Assembly: GCF_958450345.1 (NCBI RefSeq)
Contig: NC_088780.1
Location: 153,060,726-153,124,725 of the forward strand
Direction of reading: 5' to 3'
From: Calliphora vicina
Taxonomy: Eukaryota > Arthropoda > Insecta > Diptera > Calliphoridae
Length of the DNA stretch: 64,000 nucleotides
Shown: positions 12,001 through 27,000 of the stretch, piece by piece
How the letters are laid out: each line of letters begins with the position of its first letter
How positions within the stretch are numbered: the first letter of the stretch is position 1
Translations under genes and position numbers: made by a program
The notes under the pieces: generated by a model
The model's database searches: none
Told to the model about the DNA's origin: nothing
The model's input: only the letters and a program-made list of their open reading frames with translations

Positions 12001-15000
12001 GACTAGACTATGACTAGACTATGACTAGACTATGACTAGACTATGACTAGACTATGACTAGACTATGACTAGACTATGACTAGACTATGACTAGACTATG
12101 ACTAGACTATGACTAGACTATGACTAGACTATGACTAGACTATGACTAGACTATGACTAGACTATGACTAGACTATGACTAGACTATGACTAGACTATGA
12201 CTAGACTATGACTAGACTATGACTAGACTATGACTAGACTATGACTAGACTATGACTAGACTATGACTAGACTATGACTAGACTATGACTAGACTATGAC
12301 TAGACTATGACTAGACTATGACTAGACTATGACTAGACTATGACTAGACTATGACTAGACTATGACTAGACTATGACTAGACTATGACTAGACTATGACT
12401 AGACTATGACTAGACTATGACTAGACTATGACTAGACTATGACTAGACTATGACTAGACTATGACTAGACTATGACTAGACTATGACTAGACTATGACTA
12501 GACTATGACTAGACTATGACTAGACTATGACTAGACTATGACTAGACTATGACTAGACTATGACTAGACTATGACTAGACTATGACTAGACTATGACTAG
12601 ACTATGACTAGACTATGACTAGACTATGACTAGACTATGACTAGACTATGACTAGACTATGACTAGACTATGACTAGACTATGACTAGACTATGACTAGA
12701 CTATGACTAGACTATGACTAGACTATGACTAGACTATGACTAGACTATGACTAGACTATGACTAGACTATGACTAGACTATGACTAGACTATGACTAGAC
12801 TATGACTAGACTATGACTAGACTATGACTAGACTATGACTAGACTATGACTAGACTATGACTAGACTATGACTAGACTATGACTAGACTATGACTAGACT
12901 ATGACTAGACTATGACTAGACTATGACTAGACTATGACTAGACTATGACTAGACTATGACTAGACTATGACTAGACTATGACTAGACTATGACTAGACTA
13001 TGACTAGACTATGACTAGACTATGACTAGACTATGACTAGACTATGACTAGACTATGACTAGACTATGACTAGACTATGACTAGACTATGACTAGACTAT
13101 GACTAGACTATGACTAGACTATGACTAGACTATGACTAGACTATGACTAGACTATGACTAGACTATGACTAGACTATGACTAGACTATGACTAGACTATG
13201 ACTAGACTATGACTAGACTATGACTAGACTATGACTAGACTATGACTAGACTATGACTAGACTATGACTAGACTATGACTAGACTATGACTAGACTATGA
13301 CTAGACTATGACTAGACTATGACTAGACTATGACTAGACTATGACTAGACTATGACTAGACTATGACTAGACTATGACTAGACTATGACTAGACTATGAC
13401 TAGACTATGACTAGACTATGACTAGACTATGACTAGACTATGACTAGACTATGACTAGACTATGACTAGACTATGACTAGACTATGACTAGACTATGACT
13501 AGACTATGACTAGACTATGACTAGACTATGACTAGACTATGACTAGACTATGACTAGACTATGACTAGACTATGACTAGACTATGACTAGACTATGACTA
13601 GACTATGACTAGACTATGACTAGACTATGACTAGACTATGACTAGACTATGACTAGACTATGACTAGACTATGACTAGACTATGACTAGACTATGACTAG
13701 ACTATGACTAGACTATGACTAGACTATGACTAGACTATGACTAGACTATGACTAGACTATGACTAGACTATGACTAGACTATGACTAGACTATGACTAGA
13801 CTATGACTAGACTATGACTAGACTATGACTAGACTATGACTAGACTATGACTAGACTATGACTAGACTATGACTAGACTATGACTAGACTATGACTAGAC
13901 TATGACTAGACTATGACTAGACTATGACTAGACTATGACTAGACTATGACTAGACTATGACTAGACTATGACTAGACTATGACTAGACTATGACTAGACT
14001 ATGACTAGACTATGACTAGACTATGACTAGACTATGACTAGACTATGACTAGACTATGACTAGACTATGACTAGACTATGACTAGACTATGACTAGACTA
14101 TGACTAGACTATGACTAGACTATGACTAGACTATGACTAGACTAGACTAGACTAGACTAGACTAGACTAGACTATGACTAGACTATGACTAGACTATGAC
14201 TAGACTATGACTAGACTATGACTAGACTATGACTAGACTATGACTAGACTATGACTAGACTAGACTATGACTAGACTATGACTAGACTATGACTAGACTA
14301 TGACTAGACTATGACTAGACTATGACTAGACTATGACTAGACTAGACTATGACTAGACTATGACTAGACTATGACTAGACTATGACTAGACTATGACTAG
14401 ACTATGACTAGACTATGACTAGACTAGACTATGACTAGACTAGACTATGACTAGACTATGACTAGACTATGACTAGACTATGACTAGACTATGACTAGAC
14501 TATGACTAGACTAGACTATGACTAGACTATGACTAGACTATGACTAGACTATGACTAGACTATGACTAGACTATGACTAGACTATGACTAGACTATGACT
14601 AGACTATGACTAGACTATGACTAGACTATGACTAGACTATGACTAGACTATGACTAGACTATGACTAGACTATGACTAGACTATGACTAGACTATGACTA
14701 GACTATGACTAGACTATGACTAGACTATGACTAGACTATGACTAGACTATGACTAGACTATGACTAGACTATGACTAGACTATGACTAGACTATGACTAG
14801 ACTATGACTAGACTATGACTAGACTATGACTAGACTATGACTAGACTATGACTAGACTATGACTAGACTATGACTAGACTATGACTAGACTATGACTAGA
14901 CTATGACTAGACTATGACTAGACTATGACTAGACTAGACTATGACTAGACTATGACTAGACTATGACTAGACTATGACTAGACTATGACTAGACTAGACT

Positions 15001-18000
15001 ATGACTAGACTATGACTAGACTATGACTAGACTATGACTAGACTATGACTAGACTATGACTAGACTATGACTAGACTATGACTAGACTATGACTAGACTA
15101 TGACTAGACTATGACTAGACTATGACTAGACTATGACTAGACTATGACTAGACTATGACTAGACTATGACTAGACTATGACTAGACTATGACTAGACTAT
15201 GACTAGACTATGACTAGACTATGACTAGACTATGACTAGACTATGACTAGACTATGACTAGACTATGACTAGACTATGACTAGACTATGACTAGACTATG
15301 ACTAGACTATGACTAGACTATGACTAGACTATGACTAGACTATGACTAGACTATGACTAGACTATGACTAGACTATGACTAGACTATGACTAGACTATGA
15401 CTAGACTATGACTAGACTATGACTAGACTATGACTAGACTATGACTAGACTATGACTAGACTATGACTAGACTATGACTAGACTATGACTAGACTATGAC
15501 TAGACTATGACTAGACTATGACTAGACTATGACTAGACTATGACTAGACTATGACTAGACTATGACTAGACTATGACTAGACTATGACTAGACTATGACT
15601 AGACTATGACTAGACTATGACTAGACTATGACTAGACTATGACTAGACTATGACTAGACTATGACTAGACTATGACTAGACTATGACTAGACTATGACTA
15701 GACTATGACTAGACTATGACTAGACTATGACTAGACTATGACTAGACTAACTAGACTATGACTAGACTATGACTAGACTATGACTAGACTATGACTAGAC
15801 TATGACTAGACTATGACTAGACTATGACTAGACTATGACTAGACTATGACTAGACTATGACTAGACTATGACTAGACTATGACTAGACTATGACTAGACT
15901 ATGACTAGACTATGACTAGACTATGACTAGACTATGACTAGACTATGACTAGACTATGACTAGACTATGACTAGACTATGACTAGACTATGACTAGACTA
16001 TGACTAGACTATGACTAGACTATGACTAGACTATGACTAGACTATGACTAGACTATGACTATGACTAGACTATGACTATGACTAGACTATGACTAGACTA
16101 TGACTAGACTATGACTAGACTATGACTAGACTATGACTAGACTATGACTAGACTATGACTAGACTATGACTAGACTATGACTAGACTATGACTAGACTAT
16201 GACTAGACTATGACTAGACTATGACTAGACTATGACTAGACTATGACTAGACTATGACTAGACTATGACTAGACTATGACTAGACTATGACTAGACTATG
16301 ACTAGACTATGACTAGACTATGACTAGACTATGACTAGACTATGACTAGACTATGACTAGACTATGACTAGACTATGACTAGACTATGACTAGACTATGA
16401 CTAGACTATGACTAGACTATGACTAGACTATGACTAGACTATGACTAGACTATGACTAGACTATGACTAGACTATGACTAGACTATGACTAGACTATGAC
16501 TAGACTATGACTAGACTATGACTAGACTATGACTAGACTATGACTAGACTATGACTAGACTATGACTAGACTATGACTAGACTATGACTAGACTATGACT
16601 AGACTATGACTAGACTATGACTAGACTATGACTAGACTATGACTAGACTATGACTAGACTATGACTAGACTATGACTAGACTATGACTAGACTATGACTA
16701 GACTATGACTAGACTATGACTAGACTATGACTAGACTATGACTAGACTATGACTAGACTATGACTAGACTATGACTAGACTATGACTAGACTATGACTAG
16801 ACTATGACTAGACTATGACTAGACTATGACTAGACTATGACTAGACTATGACTAGACTATGACTAGACTATGACTAGACTATGACTAGACTATGACTAGA
16901 CTATGACTAGACTATGACTAGACTATGACTAGACTATGACTAGACTATGACTAGACTATGACTAGACTATGACTAGACTATGACTAGACTATGACTAGAC
17001 TATGACTAGACTATGACTAGACTATGACTAGACTATGACTAGACTATGACTAGACTATGACTAGACTATGACTAGACTATGACTAGACTATGACTAGACT
17101 ATGACTAGACTATGACTAGACTATGACTAGACTATGACTAGACTATGACTAGACTATGACTAGACTATGACTAGACTATGACTAGACTATGACTAGACTA
17201 TGACTAGACTATGACTAGACTATGACTAGACTATGACTAGACTATGACTAGACTATGACTAGACTATGACTAGACTATGACTAGACTATGACTAGACTAT
17301 GACTAGACTATGACTAGACTATGACTAGACTATGACTAGACTATGACTAGACTATGACTAGACTATGACTAGACTATGACTAGACTATGACTAGACTATG
17401 ACTAGACTATGACTAGACTATGACTAGACTATGACTAGACTATGACTAGACTATGACTAGACTATGACTAGACTATGACTAGACTATGACTAGACTATGA
17501 CTAGACTATGACTAGACTATGACTAGACTATGACTAGACTATGACTAGACTATGACTAGACTATGACTAGACTATGACTAGACTATGACTAGACTATGAC
17601 TAGACTATGACTAGACTATGACTAGACTATGACTAGACTATGACTAGACTATGACTAGACTATGACTAGACTATGACTAGACTATGACTAGACTATGACT
17701 AGACTATGAATAGACTATGAATAGACTATGACTAGACTATGACTAGACTATGACTAGACTATGACTAGACTATGACTAGACTATGACTAGACTATGACTA
17801 GACTATGACTAGACTATGACTAGACTATGACTAGACTATGACTAGACTATGACTAGACTATGACTAGACTATGACTAGACTATGACTAGACTATGACTAG
17901 ACTATGACTAGACTATGACTAGACTATGACTAGACTATGACTAGACTATGACTAGACTATGACTAGACTATGACTAGACTATGACTAGACTATGACTAGA

Positions 18001-21000
18001 CTATGACTAGACTATGACTAGACTATGACTAGACTATGACTAGACTATGACTAGACTATGACTAGACTATGACTAGACTATGACTAGACTATGACTAGAC
18101 TATGACTAGACTATGACTAGACTATGACTAGACTATGACTAGACTATGACTAGACTATGACTAGACTATGACTAGACTATGACTAGACTATGACTAGACT
18201 ATGACTAGACTATGACTAGACTATGACTAGACTATGACTAGACTATGACTAGACTATGACTAGACTATGACTAGACTATGACTAGACTATGACTAGACTA
18301 TGACTAGACTATGACTAGACTATGACTAGACTATGACTAGACTATGACTAGACTATGACTAGACTATGACTAGACTATGACTAGACTATGACTAGACTAT
18401 GACTAGACTATGACTAGACTATGACTATGACTAGACTATGACTAGACTATGACTAGACTATGACTAGACTATGACTAGACTATGACTAGACTATGACTAG
18501 ACTATGACTAGACTATGACTAGACTATGACTAGACTATGACTAGACTATGAATAGACTATGACTAGACTATGACTAGACTATGACTAGACTATGACTAGA
18601 CTATGACTAGACTATGACTAGACTATGACTAGACTATGACTAGACTATGACTAGACTATGACTAGACTATGACTAGACTATGACTAGACTATGACTAGAC
18701 TATGACTAGACTATGACTAGAATATGACTAGACTATGACTAGACTATGACTAGACTATGACTAGACTATGACTAGACTATGACTAGACTATGACTAGACT
18801 ATGACTAGACTATGACTAGACTATGACTAGACTATGACTAGACTATGACTAGACTATGACTAGACTATGACTAGACTATGACTAGACTATGACTAGACTA
18901 TGACTACTATAACTATGAATACAATTTTGAAATGTCTGATACTTTTTATTAAAATATGTGGTTATACCATATTTCATAAAATATATTTATTTAAGTCTGC
19001 CTAAAGCATTTAACTATAGTTGATTTAAAATCTGTTCTTTTAAACATATGTAATAGTTTAAGATATCGTACATGCAAATAAAGATATCTAGTTTTTTCAA
19101 ACTGTCCTCCTTTTGCTATGAAAACATCAGCAGCTAACGGAATATAAATTCGCATAGTAATGTGCCATCACTCAGACGTACATACATATGTATATTTAAA
19201 CATGTACGCGTACATACATAGATACAAAATTCAAATGTTTTCAAAACACTGTAACAAACTGTCCATGAGATTTACACAATTTTGTAGTACGTAAGACTTG
19301 CTAGCAGTGCTATATAAACACAAAATAGAATAAAAATAGTCTAAATAGAAAACAAAAACAAATAAATTCGAGTGAATTCAAATTGTGTAACAAACAAACA
19401 AACAGCTACGCTATTGAGAAATGGATGAATATAGAAAATAAAATAAAAAGAACTTAAACTTACATTTTCATATGCTTGCAGTTGTTGTGGTGTCAGTTTT
19501 TTCTCTTGACGCTTCCAACCAATGCCAGCTATGAAAGCAACTGTTACACAGCCCAAGGCACCAGCCGATGGATAACCGATAGCTTTACTGCCCATTACGG
19601 CAATGGTACCGCCCAAGACGGTCAAAACGAAACGTAAACCATTTACGTAGTTCTGAAATGAGAAAATAAGAGAAAAAACACAATATAAATACATACAATA
19701 GAAAAAATTTAAAGTTTTCGCATGAAAAGTAACATTTGGAAATGTTGAAAATACATTAAGCTACAGCATAAACAAAAGAAACGAATTCTTGTTGCTTGCA
19801 GTGATTTACAAACTAAAACGAAGAATGCTACAGCAATAAGCAATGGTGGTTTTAAATTTCTGATAAAGGATTTTGCACTGTGGTATGCCAGATGTCGAGT
19901 TTTACGTATTTAATGAGTGGACAAAAAGTGGTTATTCACATAAACTTATTTGAACTTTAAAGGCATGTACTTCTACCACTATCTGTACATTGTATTTGTT
20001 TTATTTTTTAATAATTATTTATTTATCAGTACTATACAATCCACAGTGTCAGAAAAAAGAGAAAAAATAACACTGTAAATAGGCTTTGCGTGAATAGCAG
20101 CTGTATAAATGTTATTTTGTGGCCATAAAAGAGTTTCTCCAAATGCAACATATGTACAACTAGTTTAGATGAACTTACTAAGATTCTACTATAAACGGCC
20201 AATTCTATCGGGCAACAAAAATAAACCTAAAAAATGGTTTACACAAATTTTTTATGTTTTTGGAAAAAAAAGCTTACAAGTTATTTATGTGTATGGGTGT
20301 GTGTGCAGGAAGGAAAATCTCGATTCAATTCATAAATTTTTTCTGATTTTTTTTTTAACATGTGCATGTTTTACGTTTTTCTAAGGATTTTTGTTGAGTA
20401 GTGGCAGCAACAGCCACACAAAATGATACTTTGTGGCAGTATTTTATAATTTTTTTTCAGTGTGTGCCAATTTTTGTAATTTCAACGCTTGTTAGTAGTT
20501 TAAAAAAGAAACCCTTTAGGCTTTGTTAAAATTACATGATGTATATCAGCAGTGGCAAGAAAAAAATACTATAAAATGAAAATATAGGAAAATGAAATGT
20601 ATATTTTCCAAAGAGAATTGTGAGCAACAGTAGCAAATACGTTGTAGTAAAAATCAAAAATTAATGGAATTTTATTTTGATTTTTTGATAGCAAGGAGGT
20701 TTTGGTGTATCAAATTAAATTGGTGTGAATGTATGAAATTTATATAAAACACACGAAAAATTAAAGATATGCTTAATATTTGTGGGATTAAATACAAATT
20801 TTCGACAAGGCATCGGACCTTACCCGTTCCGAATTTGTTAAAACTTGAAGGACAGGTTTTTTAAATTCGCTTTGGTTTGGCTGAAATTCAAAAGACTTTT
20901 TGGAAAAAGCTTCTTTTCAATGTTCAATGAAATCTAAAAAAATCTTTTTTTGGAAATGGCTTTGCTATAAAAAGCCTTTTAGAATAACGAATTTCTAATG

Positions 21001-24000
21001 ATTTTTGGGAAAAAAGTTATTCTTAATAAATTTTTTTTTAAAAAATGTGACTTTATTATGAAAATACTGTATGTGGAAAAGCTTTTCTGTGAAAAGATTT
21101 ATTTTTGGGAACAATCTTTAATATTTTGAAGAAAAATGTTTTTATACAAGGGTTTCCTTTATAAAAAACATTTCTATCAAAATACTTATTTTGTAAGAAA
21201 TTATTCAAAAGAAATTTTCTTAAAAAATGTTGTTTTAAAAATGTTTCTAGGAAACAGCTTTTAGAAAAAATGTTTTATAAGAAAAAGCTTTTCTATGAAA
21301 ATATATTTTGAGCTTTTTGGAATTCTTAAAAATTTGTCTAGGAAAAGCTTTTCTTTGAAAAGAATTTTCGTAATGTTTATAGAAAAAGCTTTTATATAAA
21401 AATAAAATTTTTGAGAAAAAGCTTATCTGTGAAAAAGCTTTTATGATCGAGGGTCAAATTTAAAATTTCGTATAAGAATGGTGTGAAATCCCTCAAATTC
21501 AAAAGACTTTTTGGGAATGTTCAATGAAATGTGAAAAAAGATTTTTTGAAATTGGCTTTGCTGTACAAAAAGCCTTTTATAATAGCAAATTTGATGATTT
21601 TTGGAAAGAAAACTATTATTTTAAATGTAATTTTTGGAAAGCTTTTAGGTAATAAAATTTGTTTAAGAAAAAGCTTTTATAAAAGCATAAATTTTAAAAT
21701 ACCTTTATTATGAAAACACTTGTGTGTTGAAAAGCTTTATTTTACGAGCAATCTTTTGATATAATTGAATATAATATTTTGAAGCAAAATGTTTATCCTT
21801 AAAGAAAAACCTCTTATAAAAAACTTTTCCATCAAATATGTACTTTTTTGTAAAAAATGGTTGAATTATGGAAAAGGGGTTTTCAAAAGAAATTTTCTTG
21901 AAAAATATAGTTCTGAAAGATCCTTTCCTTAATATAGAAAAGCCCTAACTCGTGATTTTTTTGAAAGACCAGATTTAGCCAAATAATCTGGACTTAAAAA
22001 AAACACAAGGGCGAAATGTTTCTAGGAAACAGCTTTTAGGAAAAATATTTTTTAAGAAAAACTTAAAAAATTTGTATGGGAAACAAAATTTTTCTAGGAA
22101 AAGCTTTTCTTTGGAAATAGTTTTGTAATTAATTTTTTACAAAAAGCTTTTCTTTAAAATTACTCTTTTAAAAACACTTTTCTAAAATTTACAGGATAAA
22201 GTTCTCCACTAAATAGTATTTTTTGGAAAATAAGAAAATAAAATTAAAATAAACTACTAATAAAGATTTTTGGGAAAAAGGTTTTATTATAAAAGTAATT
22301 TTAATAGAGCTTTACTATGAAATTTGTTTGTGGAAAAACTTTATTTTTGGCAGCAAGCTTTTATATTAAAATATTTTAAAGGAAAATGTTTTTATACAAA
22401 TAAAAATGTTTGTAGAAAAGTACAATATTTTATGAAAAGAAGTTTAGAATAGCTTTGAGACTATTTTGAGAAAAAGCTTTTATGTAAAAACTGTTTTTAC
22501 CATTTTATGTAAAGAAATTTGAGAAGTAAATATCGATTTTGGGTTAAAAATGGAGGCAATTTATTTTTGTCTTACATTTATGAGCTGATTTTACTGAATA
22601 TCAATAACAAGTCTTTTGAATCTGCAGAAAGTTTATTGCAAAACATGCATTCTTTAAAGTTTTTGTCAAGTAACAATATTCGATAAATATTTTACTCTTT
22701 GATTTTATTTGATTCTTTTATCTAGTATGTTTTGTCATGCCAAAAACGTATTGTGTAACACACAAAGCCCTGCCAATATCTTGCCGGTTTCAATTACTTT
22801 TTTGCGCCAACTATTTTAACCGAAAAGAGAAGAAAATGCAATTGTTGAAAGATTTACTATTTGATTTATTAAATTTATGCGTTTACTATAAAGACAATTT
22901 TTTCTTATGGTTTTTTTAAAAATGCCATATCAAAAGGAAAAAATGCATTAATATATTATATTGAATTGCAGCAATTTACGCACATTTTTAAAGCACTAAA
23001 ACACATACATATTTATGTGGAAAAGGCTAAAAACCATTGTTAGTAAAATACTTTTCTGTTTTTTTTTTGTGTTTTCAAATAAATGAGTTTTCCAAGAATT
23101 TATATGGATTTCAAGGTATTGCAAAAGAAACGAGCAATTTGTAAAAGTTTTATATTCCTGCAGGTAGAAATAGTATAAAAAAACTAGAGAAATGGAACTT
23201 TAATAAAAATGTCATGAGCATGATTGTAGTTGCTGTATTAGCTGCAAGTTATAAAGAACATCGATGAAATAATGTATTTATATGGATAGATAAAATTGTT
23301 TCTATATTCTTATGGTTTCTCAAAAATTATAAAAGTATCTATAAACAGTAGTTTAGAATATTAAGTCTGATTATATAAATTCCTGGTTATTTTTATCAAA
23401 ACGATACTGATATTGACAGATTTCATATAAATATTATAGACGTTATTAAAAGCGAAACCCAGGCATTAAGAAACATATTTTCTTAACAATTTAAGCAATT
23501 TATAAGCAAAAAATCGAAGTCTATTTAAATATGTTCATAATTCAAGAATTCATAGCATATCTTCAGGCTTACATAACTAAATATAATAATTTTAAAATTC
23601 AGTTACTAGTAACATTTATTACTAAACAATTTATATTTACACATAAATATTTCTTTCCGATGATTCCAAAAAAAACCTAACTATTTTACATTTATTATTT
23701 CAAAAATCAAACAAACCATAATTTCCATAAAACAACCCGCAACAATTTATATGCGAATTTCGGAGTGAGTATCCATTTAACTGAGTGCTCGTACAACTTT
23801 TAACTTTTCATACTGATTGAATTGTATGAATATTTAAAAATGTCTGACTGCATAATAAATTCAATTTTCAAATATTTGTTGTGTAGTATATTGAGTTGAA
23901 TTAAATCAAACAGTATGTAGCAGCAACAGCAAAACAATATTCAAAATAAAATTTATCTTTTCGGGTTGGTTGAACTTTTTTTCCTTGATTTGCTTCTCTT

Positions 24001-27000
24001 TTATGCAAATTGTGTGTTTTTAATTTAGAAACTTTTTTTTTTTTTTGCATTTTGTCGAAGCACAAAGTTACAACTCTTTCAGTTTGTTTATTTGATATTT
24101 TTTTCTTTTTTCTCTCGTTTTAGAAATATTTAAACTGTTTGGAGAGATTGGCAGACAGGTAAGTACAAAACATACTTAGCTGTTATTTAATTTAGACTCC
24201 TAAACAAATGCATAAAATTTTATTTTATTTGTGCACCCTTAAGTATGCTTCAGTTATATTCGGGTTTGAAGTTCAAAAAGACAAATAATTAAAGAAAGTT
24301 TAATGATTTAGAAAGAAATTGTAACTGTCTGGTGAAATGTTATAAAGAATAATGATTTTTTATTTCAAATATTGGTTATAATAAAAAAAGGTTTACAGAA
24401 ACTTGAATATTTTTCATATTTTGCACATTTACATATTATGTTTACTCTATAACAACCTAGACTCTTTATAAAACTTCTCAATTCTATGTAGATTTTTAAT
24501 ATTTTCTTTAAGAATGTTGGCAAACTATACATTTTAAAGTGTCTGCGTGCTAATATAGTAATAATGCAAAATATATGTATGTAAACACGTATATTCCAGA
24601 GTTTGTTGCAAATTTCACACTTTAACAAAATGTACTTCTTGTACTTGTACAAAAATAAAGGCCTTATATAATTTTTAATATATGTTTCCTTATTCGAATA
24701 CCAACAAAATTACAAACATATTGAGCCCTAATAGCGAAAAAAGGTTAAGTGCTAAATACAAAACTTTGATGGAGAAAGTTTTTAATGATTGCCTCTATTT
24801 GTTAACAATGTCCTGCTCTTCAGGCATGCTCGACATGACATGCCACATACAAGTAAAGTAATTTGTAGCCTCAATTTATCAAGAAAATGGCATGTGAAGA
24901 TAATTTTAATTGCAACATCTTATAAATTTTTAAAAATTTGGTTTCAAACTTATTTACACATTCCAATTGGTTATATAATGTTTATGCCACTGAATCTGCT
25001 AAAAGTCCTTGCATTTCAAATAATATAATCCATAAAATTTGTGGAGGGATCGTTTATAACCAACAATTTTGCTTAAACTGCAGGTTTAACCCTTGGATGT
25101 ATAACCGGGTCTCTGCAGACCTTTTGCATATAAAAGTGTGTATAACTTTATTGTTATCTTTATTGTTAGAGACAAATCTTTCCTTGACTTCCTGGAGCAA
25201 CATTCTCCGGACACAATGAGCAAAAAATCGAACCGATTGTGGAACCTGATTCGGCTTAATCCAGATTGTCAAATATTTTGGTTCAAACGTCATAACCAGG
25301 TCCGTGCAGACGTATGAATAATTTGAACGTTAATAAAAATTAATATCAAACAAACAAATTTACACATACTTTTAGGAGACCTGACTATGTATTTCCATAC
25401 AAATCCCATATAGGTCTGCACAGACCTGGTTATACCGTTTAAAATCCCTATACCTCCGAGGGTTAAAAATAAATTCGATCATTACAATCCAACTTTCGGA
25501 AATACCGAAGAAACTGCTTGCAAATACTAATTCGAATCAGAGAAGAATTGCAAAGTACCATCAATAAAATTCAGCATCATTGGACACATTCATTTAAGAA
25601 AAACATTGGAATACTTAATGAAGTTTCGAGGGGCAGATGCCCTGTACCGTATAAAATTGCTCCTACCTCAGGGAATTTTTGTTTCCATTAATTTTTTTAG
25701 TTTTTGTATACATATGTTTACAGAATATATATTGTTTTATTATAAGAGATAAATCTGTCACGTACGATATTAAATTTTAGTTATTATAAAATCACGGATT
25801 GTGAAAGAAATTAAAATAAAACTTAACGCCTCTCACGAATCGAAAATTTTCGCATATTTCTACATGCACTTCAAAATGACTTCCGTTTTATGTCACGTAC
25901 GATATACTCTTATTTCGCTCGATAGTTTGGACAACAATGTTTCGAAATAACTTTTTATTATTTTAAAATATAGTACCCTCTGAATGGAACATAAAGACCA
26001 AATTATTTTTCAGATACTCTTATTTTTGAAAAATCTATTCCCTCTATAGGCGTACAAATGTCACGTACGATGATATGCAATTGCCCATATATGATACATA
26101 CATCAATATCTCGGCTATAGTTTCGTTTCAGTTGCTATTAAAAATCGAGAATATTTTAGAATATTAAGTTTTTTTTTTACCAAAAAAATATTTTCAATAA
26201 TTGTTTTAAAGTATAGTGGATATTACCCAGTATGCAAAATGATTCGAAGTTACGTCGAAAATGAATCATTTTTTCGTAAAATTTTATCGATATCGACTTC
26301 GATATAATGTCGAGAATGTGCGTGTTTTCCTAAGTAGAGTGCAGAGCGATAAAGATTCGAAAATTATTTATTATTCTGATTCTAATTTTTATCGATATAC
26401 TATACCTTTTTCGGTATTAAAAATGTTCTAAATTGATTCGATTTCGATTAGATATATGAACAATTTCGTATACTTAATACCATCGAGCAATTTCTTCTTG
26501 AAATAATGCATATTCAATACCTTTATTATTATTATCTAATAATGTTGCGTTAGATGTGTTTTCATTTTCAAATGCAATAAACTCTGCACATATTTCTGAT
26601 GTTTGCTGATTATGAGATTCGAGTTGTCAAAAACAACATCAATAATTGGCTGCGCTTTTCTTTTAAGACGTCTTTGATCCATTTTTCGTGTTAAACTATA
26701 TTTTTATGAATATGTTATTGATAGGATAAGAAATAAAATTTTATTTTCTCACAAATTGACAAAAGAATAATATGTATGTATATGAATTTGTCAATTTGTG
26801 CAAAAATAAAATTTGACATTAAAAAAAAACTCGAACATTATTCGCCATTTCTATAAAATATTAAAATACGATATTCTAAAAAATGTAGATTGGATAGAGC
26901 ATCATAATAAATTCATATTTTCGATTTTAATTCGAAATAAGTTCGATAAAAAGAACTGACTCGAAATGTTGCATACTGGGTAAGATTCGGCACAAGATTC

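Noticed and set aside
11758..18906. CRISPR-like or coding repeat array
   Set aside because: Units are directly adjacent with no spacers, the sequence is eukaryotic intron, and all frames contain stops.
24365..25293. Overlapping small genes on both strands
   Set aside because: AT-rich frames without family marks; the right part is the piggyBac-like element.
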